Notes under the pieces: model-generated
The model's database searches: none
What the model saw: the letters and a program-made list of their open reading frames with translations, nothing else
Told to the model about the DNA's origin: nothing
Part shown: positions 16,601 to 21,925 of the stretch, piece by piece
Layout of the letters: the number at the start of each line of letters is the position of its first letter
Numbering within the stretch: position 1 is the stretch's first letter
Assembly (NCBI GenBank): GCA_009746045.1
Contig: RPFO01001532.1
Location: 1 to 21,925 of the forward strand
Length of the DNA stretch: 21,925 bases
Direction: 5' to 3'
From: Mesostigma viride
Lineage: Eukaryota > Streptophyta > Mesostigmatophyceae > Mesostigmatales > Mesostigmataceae
Translations under genes and position numbers: made by a program

Positions 16601-17467
16601 CTGCGCAAGGCTCCCGGTACTTCCGTCCTCCTTTCTTCCCTGCCTCTCTCCACCACTGAAGTCGCGAAGTGGGCTTTTGACTCCGACCTTACGAGCGAGG
16701 TTGGCAGCCTGGCCCTTATCGCCGCTGGCACCACGCCAGCAAGCGTTTCGAACGGCGTTCTGAAGACCAACAACACCTCTCAGGCCAACGGTTCTGCTTC
16801 CGTGACCAGCTCTACCCTTCCGAGCGGTAACTCGAACATCACTGTTATCGCTCATGTGGCCCCTCAGTCCGCTCTCAACACTTCGAGCGCTAACGGTCTT
16901 GAGATCCTTGCGTACGGCAACAACACGACCCCGGGCGCGTTCCTTCGCGTTTTCACTTCCAGCTCTGGTAAGCTGTCTGTTACCGACGGCACCATGACCG
17001 ACGAGACCGTCTCGGTTGTTGTCGGCCTCGCGCCTTTCGTTCTCGCCCTGCAGTTGGTGAGTGGCGTTCCGAAGCTGTTCATCAACGGCGTGGAGCGCGT
17101 GCTGTCGACCTCGACTGTGTCCGGCGTGTCAATCGTCACCAAGCGCCTCTCTCTCGGCGCCGACGTCCTGATGACCAAGGCAACGGATCTGTGGTTCGAC
17201 GACGTTCGCGTGTGTGACACGATCGTGTCTGGCAACGGCCAGCTGTACAGGTACCGCGACGAGTACGACGCAACCCCTGTTACCGTCACGTACGGTTTCC
17301 GCATTGCTGACGACGAGTCGCTCCAGATAGTGAAGTCTCAGGGCTCTGACAGCTCCAAGCTTGTCCTCGGAAACCCTTACCCAGCCAACGCCGTCGGCGT
17401 GAACTCGATGGGCATGATCAACAGCGGCTCGGTCGACATCGTCACTGAGATGCTGAACAAGCCCTAA
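13602..17467 (+). CDS. Long repeat-containing fibre/adhesin-like protein, four frame breaks
   Basis: The gene spans about 1290 codons. Frame changes occur at 14141-14150 (GGG run), 14311-14316 (CCCC run), 14809-14814 (six G) and 16211-16225; all behave like single missing bases and the text is coherent on both sides. Domains in order: an N-terminal head (13602-14448); seven 61-residue repeats (14449-15728); then a large beta-rich C-terminal region with strand patterns like LamG or other concanavalin-like jelly rolls (WYFDD-type DLWFDDVRV, YWHIQGGQLML). There are almost no cysteines. The second fibre gene (20040-21925) has the same repeats and C-terminal domains. Third codon positions are markedly C/G-rich compared with neighbouring genes. 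It is probably an exposed virion fibre or host-recognition protein, inferred from architecture. Confidence 0.75.
14449..15728 (+). repeat. Seven tandem 183-bp (61-residue) repeats in the fibre gene
   Basis: Units begin near 14449, 14632, 14814, 14997, 15180, 15363 and 15546. Each has the order VNV-x-x-VNV-G, a central SLDA-x-SVDITSDLILTN, then TAG-x-ITT-x-G-LNLTS and a Gly-Gly end. The third unit begins one base early because of the break at 14809-14814. Positions of Val, Ile, Leu and Gly alternate regularly, as in beta-helical or trimeric shaft repeats. Identity between units is clear at both protein and DNA level. Confidence 0.85.
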
Positions 17468-17506
17468 ACAACGCGCGTTTTGCATGTAAAAATAAGTTCT
17501 GAATAA

Positions 17507-17513
17507 TATAAAA
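17507..17513 (+). promoter_or_regulatory. TATA box-like element
   Basis: TATAAAA lies 20 bases before the ATG at 17533 and downstream of the fibre stop. It is the best match to a canonical TATA box in the window. Confidence 0.5.
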
Positions 17514-17532
17514 ACCACGTTCTGCGTCACGA

Positions 17533-17931
17533 ATGCCTCCGAATCTAGCTGATACGTATGGCACTCTTCATTTTAGAAATGTTCAGACGCAGGCGTTTGT
17601 GGCGGCAAATGAAGACCGGAGTCAGACATCTATGGTGCGCTTTCTCATGAAAGATGGCAAGACTATGATGGTGCTTGACAAACCCGGTACGGATGTCGCT
17701 CTTAGTCCTGCCGTTGTTTTTGACAACAACTCCGTAAGTCTCAGAACCGGGACGAACCAACTCCAAGTCACTGCTATGGGAACAAGCGCGGGGACGAACG
17801 GGTCGGCACCGGTAGCGGAAATAGGGTCGGGATCCACAAAGTACCGGCTCGTCGTAAACGGCAACGACGAACTGGAAATTCAAAAATTCGTGAACAATGT
17901 CTATTCGAAGACGGTCCAGGTCCTATCGTGA
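17533..17931 (+). CDS. Small beta-rich protein, possible fibre accessory, 132 aa
   Basis: Intact frame, behind a TATAAAA box. Sequence is beta-rich, with alternating hydrophobic residues and Gly/Thr/Ser turns, no cysteine and no membrane segment. The end (DELEIQKFVNNVYSK) loosely recalls the ends of the two fibre genes (ESLQIVKS and EGLQLVKV), so it may be a short fibre-related or capping protein. The link is weak and rests on style and position immediately downstream of the fibre gene. Confidence 0.65.
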   Translation: MPPNLADTYGTLHFRNVQTQAFVAANEDRSQTSMVRFLMKDGKTMMVLDKPGTDVALSPAVVFDNNSVSLRTGTNQLQVTAMGTSAGTNGSAPVAEIGSGSTKYRLVVNGNDELEIQKFVNNVYSKTVQVLS

Positions 17932-17976
17932 AGCCCGTTATCTCACGATCGGAAATTTTCGTCTTGTCTCTCAAAA

Positions 17977-18195
17977 ATGTCGAACGTTAATGAAATATCA
18001 TTGGACGAACTCAACGTTGCGAAAAATGTCAAGTTAGGTACTCAAATGCAAGAATTACGAGGTCTGAATCCCCTTGATATCGGCATAGCGAGAATTTACT
18101 CCTGCAAAGACATTGATGCCGCACCTCGTCTCGAAGTTCAAACGAGAAATGCGAACGGGGAATACGAAATCATCGGCTGGATCTCATCCTCGTGA
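17977..18195 (+). CDS. Small protein of unknown function, 72 aa
   Basis: Intact frame from the ATG at 17977 to 18195. The first half is helical and charged; the second half is beta-like and ends YEIIGWISSS, similar in style to the ends of the beta-rich neighbours. One cysteine. It lies in the block between the two fibre genes with 45 bases upstream and 32 downstream. No family recognised. Confidence 0.55.
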   Translation: MSNVNEISLDELNVAKNVKLGTQMQELRGLNPLDIGIARIYSCKDIDAAPRLEVQTRNANGEYEIIGWISSS

Positions 18196-18213
18196 AATAA
18201 TGGAAGCAACACT

Positions 18214-18219
18214 ATATAC
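18214..18219 (+). promoter_or_regulatory. TATA-like element
   Basis: TATATA lies nine bases before the ATG at 18228, in a 32-base spacer. A short upstream ATG at 18200 opens only a brief out-of-frame reading and is unlikely to be used. Confidence 0.4.
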
Positions 18220-18227
18220 ATCGAACC

Positions 18228-18847
18228 ATGGACCCTGTAGCGGTGGTTTTAATCATCGTTCTCGTGATTTTCGTTACTATGTCCGCTCTGGTGGTCGTTA
18301 CTAGAAACAACCCGGAGTTCGCCAAAAAGATGCCCGCTTGGTGGGTGGAGTTCGCCGGAGGTACCGCGGCGACTGAAAAATCAACAGAGACGGAAAAGGC
18401 TCCGGCAGATTCCAAGACGGCGGAGGAGATAGCCTTGATGAAGAAACAAAGGGAGGAAATCGTCAAGGCAGGTGTTCAAGAGGCCGTCGACTCTTTGGCA
18501 GCTATTGATCTCGTGTGGAAAAAGCTTTGTCTACCGCCATTGAAAACCGCCTGAACCGTTTGCGGGAATCCCGTGATAGCATGAAACGAGGTTCAGAATC
18601 AAGGGCGGACGAAAACGATAAAGTAAACGTCCTTAAAGCGCAAAAAGATGCGCTTATTCTCCAGTTTAGTACTGATGTCCGCAAGGACCCAGTTCTCGTG
18701 TTGAGTGACTTGTTTTTAACATTGATTCCTGAGGTTGTGGAGGTGAGCCAGGACGCGATCAAAGACGCTGCTCTGAAACCCTCGGACTTTTTCCGCACCA
18801 AAGTGAACGAGTACGAGTTTGTGGATTATATTCTTGAAATTTATTAA
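18228..18847 (+). CDS. N-anchored membrane protein with helical cytosolic part, one frame break
   Basis: From the ATG at 18228 a single membrane segment (VAVVLIIVLVIFVTMSALVVV, residues about 4-24) is followed by an Ala/Glu/Lys-rich helical linker. The frame is lost at 18510-18516, where two bases separate the last good codon from the next frame. The second frame carries about 110 residues of charged helix ending at 18847. The break behaves like one missing base, so I treat both parts as one gene of about 206 codons. No cysteines and no catalytic motif. Possibly an internal virion-membrane protein with a coiled-coil tail. Confidence 0.65.
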
Positions 18848-18853
18848 TCAAAT

Positions 18854-19386
18854 ATGGCGACTGAACCGCCTCCTTCAACAAAAGACAAAGCATTAGATGT
18901 CACACATGTTGTTGCAACTGAGACGTATCGTTCTATATACCTTGCGGGAAACCCCGTCCTCATGATTACAGACATGGTTGGAATGTTTCTCGGAGCCGTG
19001 GGTGCTAAGAAAGTCGCAATGTCATCAACAAGGGCATTTCTGCCATTGTCGGTCACACCCCTTTTGGCGCGCTGTTCGGAAACTTGTTCAACAGAACACT
19101 GAGCGCCAAATGCAAAGCCCGGGCGATCTTGACCTTCGGTTTTAGCAATTGCAAGCCCCAAAAACCTAGAGTGTTGACTAAAGAAGAGGAGACGCTCGCA
19201 CAGATGCCAGAGAGGTATTCGTTTAAACCGTTGGAGTACGTCCCGGACACCAAAAAGGTTACATTCATTGACAAAATCCCGAGATACGATTCGTCCGCGC
19301 CGCTTGAAAAGCTTCCTGAAGAAAACAAAGACGCCAAGATCGCTGACGAGCTAGCGCTCATTTTGGCGAACCGGGAGAAGTATTAA
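18854..19386 (+). CDS. Protein with central hydrophobic region, unknown function, one frame break
   Basis: From the ATG at 18854 the first 55 residues are coherent and include a hydrophobic stretch (GNPVLMITDMVGMFLGAVGA). The frame is lost at 19011-19020 near an A run. In the next frame a Gly-rich amphipathic stretch (ISAIVGHTPFGALFGNLF) continues into a charged, Pro-rich C-terminal half ending at 19386. The break behaves like one missing base, giving about 178 codons. The first gene of the following convergent pair ends 29 bases inside it. A membrane-associated role is possible; no family recognised. Confidence 0.6.
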
Positions 19387-19941
19387 TACCCTCTCCTATT
19401 TTTTCCTCCTCTTTGTCGGTCCTCGTCGTGCACGTTTCCTCAACTTCGATGCTAGCGTCGAACGTGAGTTCGATGTTAGCCCAAAGACACGTCTCGTGCA
19501 CGACGAGAATCTTTTCGACAGAACACCCGCTTCGTTTCGGAGTACGAAAGAGGTGCAGACGTTTTCGATAGTCGGGATAGTACCTCCCATACGATAGCAA
19601 CTGACCAATGCCTTCCATCCACTTATGAAATGTCTTGACTTCGACAAGCAGCCTGTGCTTGGGGCTCAGAATGTCGATGATCCCCGCCGGACAGCGAACC
19701 TCTCGCACACCATCTAGTTCTGCCGCCACCTGGCGCTGTATCTTCGTTTCGGCCAAGTCGTTGGGGCTGACCTCCGCATCGCTCACAACGACTTTGAAGT
19801 CCTGAAGACATTTTGCCGTGGCGTGGATCGAGACCGTGGTTCTTCCCAACTCCTTGTGATTTGTCAAGTAGAAATCCACGTCTTCTTCGTAGTTTGTTTT
19901 GAGATCTTTTAAAAAGTTTTTTTACCTCCCACTTTTCTCAT
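19358..19941 (-). CDS. PD-(D/E)XK nuclease-like protein, possible frame break near the start
   Basis: The best frame runs from about 19920 to the stop at 19358. Counting from the GTG codon at 19879, the pattern fits the PD-(D/E)XK fold: E44 in a helix (ETKIQRQVAAEL), D69 in GIIDILS, then VEVK (E80, K82), followed by IGQLLSYG (Q93). These residues bind metal and the scissile phosphate in that superfamily. Upstream, an ATG at 19941 is in a neighbouring frame and joins across runs of seven A and five T at 19911-19923. An ATG at 20008 is in the same frame but meets a TAA at 19922-19924, so 19941 is preferred. The C-terminus overlaps the convergent gene by 29 bases; an alternative frame ends at 19396 with a basic tail. 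Likely a DNA nuclease for repair, recombination or host DNA processing. Confidence 0.65.
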
Positions 19942-20008
19942 GGACTGCTCCGGGACGAGGAAAAAACCTTCCCGCGACGCTTTGGTTTCCTCCATCCGCT
20001 TTCGTCAT

Positions 20009-20039
20009 TCGGAACCTGCAACCATTTAATTATGAATCA
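20009..20039 (-). promoter_or_regulatory. AT-rich spacer upstream of the nuclease-like gene
   Basis: The bases between the fibre stop (20040-20042) and the nuclease gene contain TCATAATTAAATGG on the minus strand. Its AT content and location suggest the promoter of the nuclease gene. Confidence 0.3.
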
Positions 20040-21925
20040 TTACACGAACACGACACTCTGCTCAGAGATCAGATGGAAAGGCGTATCAGTGATAGTCCCA
20101 AGAGAGTTGGAACCGGTCAGAGTGTTGGGAGCTGGATTCACACCAACCCACCCATTCATGCCACCGGAACCACGCACCTTCACCAACTGGAGACCCTCGT
20201 TGTTCGAAATACGGAAACCATACGTTACCGTCTGGTTGGCAGCATACATCTCCTTCCAGCCGTACATCTGGGTGTTGGCTGACGAAATCGCGGCGGCCTT
20301 CACACGGACGTCATCGAACCACACGGCGATGCCGCTCTTACCCGGTCCCAGACGCAGCATTGGAGTCGAACCGACGTTCGCAGATCCTGCAATGGAAGCA
20401 ACGGAGACGCCGTCGACATACATTTGGGTGCTAGAACCGTTGCGCACAACAGCGAGAACAAAAGGAGTGGCGTACGCAACAATGTTAGCGGTCTCAACAG
20501 TGTTCGTCCCGTCCGTGAGGGTGAGCTTTCCGAAACTGCTCACCGTCACAGAAGTGGCAGCAGAGGCACCGATGTACGACATGATCTCAAGACCGTTAGC
20601 GGCGGCAGAGGCAAAGTTATAGCGGGGAATCACCTTCATGATGACCGAAAAAGTGCCAGTGGGAAGAGAAGTGTTGCATGTACCAGTCTGGTTTCCAGAC
20701 GCGTCGATCTTAAAGACTCCGCTCTGGACAACGGCGCCGGCGTTCAGAGTCATCACCTTGCTGCCGACCTCGGACGTGTTGCTGGAGTTGAACTCCCAGC
20801 GGACGTCGTCAGTTCCGGACTCGAGCGAGGCGAGTGAGAGAGTGGTTCCTGGCGCCTCGCGGTCTGCGGACTCGATGGTCCTGGAGAACATGAGCTGACC
20901 GCCCTCAAAATGCCAGTACGAACCCGAGGTCGTCGCCTTGTCCTGGGTGGTCTCGCCGGTGCCCATGTTCCATGTGAGCGCACGGCTGGAATAGGAGGCG
21001 CTGCCGTCCACATACAAACCGGCGTTGTTGGACGCCGCGTTGGTCGAGGCCATGCCCTTGTTCAGCTTAAAGTAGTCCACTGACCAGTTCTGGTTAGAAC
21101 CATTTGGTGAAGAGCTGCCAAACATCATCGTAAAGTTCTGGCTGTTTGCGAGGTAGCTAGTTGCGATAGTAGTGGTAGATCCACCGAACGTGATTGGTAC
21201 AGTTGCCCCGCCATCCTTAGAAAACGTAAACGTCCCCGTGCACACGCCACCGGACCACTCAAATGAGAGCTTAAACAGGTATGTCCCTGCGGAGTTAAGC
21301 ATGTTTACCGCATCGGATGTGATATTGATCTGAGCTCCACCAGCCACGGACCTATCAAGTCTGAGCGCGCCATTGCTAGCGGAAAACCGATAGAACGATT
21401 GTCCTGGGATGAAATTTTCGATACCGAAAAACTGATACGCACCGTTGACATTGGAAGCAAGAGCGCTGCTGATTGTGACAGGGAACTCAATGTACAAGTT
21501 GTCCGCGCTGAGGTTAATGAGGCTAGTGGGGATATTTGCGTACTCGGTTGGATAGTAAAAAGCGGTCCTTGAATACGTCTGAGTCGTGATGTTCAACACG
21601 CCGCCACTTACACTTGCTCCATTGAACGTCGAAACTATGACGTTGGTGTACCCAGGTGCTGCGTTAGAAGTACTAGTGAACGGGAAGTCCATAATAAGAG
21701 CAGAACCAGGCTGGTAGCCCAACTTAACCTTCTTATCCATGATCTCCAGATTTCCGGTTGGGTTTGTGCTATCGATAACCCCCGCGACCTTGAGATCGCC
21801 GGTGGTCGTGAGAGTTCCGGTCACGGCCGTCGTGCCGCTCGCGCTCATGAGCTGCAGGTCCCGCCGAGGTCGTCACCTTACCGCTGCCCCGCGGTGCTGG
21901 TCAGGATCAGATCCTTGCCCACCGT
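20040..21925 (-). CDS. Second fibre/adhesin-like protein, C-terminal part, truncated by the window edge
   Basis: The clean frame from 21848 to 20040 (602 codons) begins at an internal Met; the gene continues to the window edge. Upstream of it, sense changes frame at about 21856-21862 and again at 21886-21892, both in G/C runs, and recovers the text DLILTSTAG, the same shaft repeat as the fibre at 13602-17467. The C-terminal 350 residues also align with that gene: SYWHFEGGQLMFSR, AVWFDDVRV, TVTYGFRISNNE. Between lies a longer jelly-roll-like region (starting YQPGSALIMDFPF) that differs from the other fibre. High use of C and G at third positions is shared. It is convergently placed relative to the first fibre and is probably another virion fibre or host-recognition protein. 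Confidence 0.75.

Noticed and set aside
19396-19647. Alternative minus-strand frame with a basic tail at the nuclease 3' end
   Set aside because: Joining it would need an inserted rather than a lost base, unlike most breaks here, so the in-frame end at 19358 is kept, with the alternative noted.
20424-20837. Plus-strand frames opposite the second fibre gene
   Set aside because: They are shadows of a well-supported gene with matching paralogue text on the other strand.
1-21925. CRISPR array or bacterial operon
   Set aside because: No short regularly spaced repeats were seen, and starts lack Shine-Dalgarno sequences; the only regular repeat is the coding 183-bp array.

Overview
The window looks like part of a large eukaryotic double-stranded DNA virus genome, probably a giant-virus-type (Nucleocytoviricota-like) genome of a protist or alga, or a copy of one. 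The support is indirect. Genes are densely packed in strand blocks with gaps of a few tens of bases. No Shine-Dalgarno sequences precede the starts; short AT-rich leaders, several with TATA-like boxes, do. There are many small single-pass membrane proteins, long repeat-bearing fibre proteins, and nuclease and transposase folds. No major capsid, polymerase or packaging gene lies in the window, so the family cannot be fixed.

Layout. 1-2250 (minus): a partial Pro/Ala-rich protein, a probable zinc-binding protein, and the first of two tandem paralogues of unknown function. 2284-3527 (minus): the second paralogue, heavily broken. 3594-4130 (plus): a very acidic protein sharing a divergent promoter with that paralogue. 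4132-7096 (minus): six small genes, including two with N-terminal membrane segments and one PIN/NYN-like nuclease domain. 7145-11331 (minus): two long genes that each carry a different half of an IS630/Tc1-mariner-type DDE domain, separated by about 600 non-coding bases with a perfect 79-bp inverted repeat and smaller hairpins. 11351-12326 (minus): a small membrane protein and a helical protein. 12405-19386 (plus): a helical protein, a Pro/His/Gln-rich membrane-anchored protein, a fibre gene of about 1290 codons with seven 61-residue repeats, and four small genes. 19358-21925 (minus): a PD-(D/E)XK-like nuclease and a second fibre that runs off the right edge.

Two themes stand out. First, the fibre genes, the small beta-rich proteins between them and the membrane-anchored proteins look like a virion-surface module. 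Second, the split DDE recombinase flanking a large palindrome is the most unusual element and the best candidate for something undescribed.

At least ten genes are interrupted by reading-frame breaks. Almost all behave as single missing bases, often in homopolymers, and the protein is coherent on both sides. This pattern fits uncorrected long-read error better than decay, but endogenised viral DNA cannot be excluded from sequence alone. The breaks cluster at 0.4-2.7 kb and 11.5-21.9 kb; about 3.6-11.5 kb is clean.
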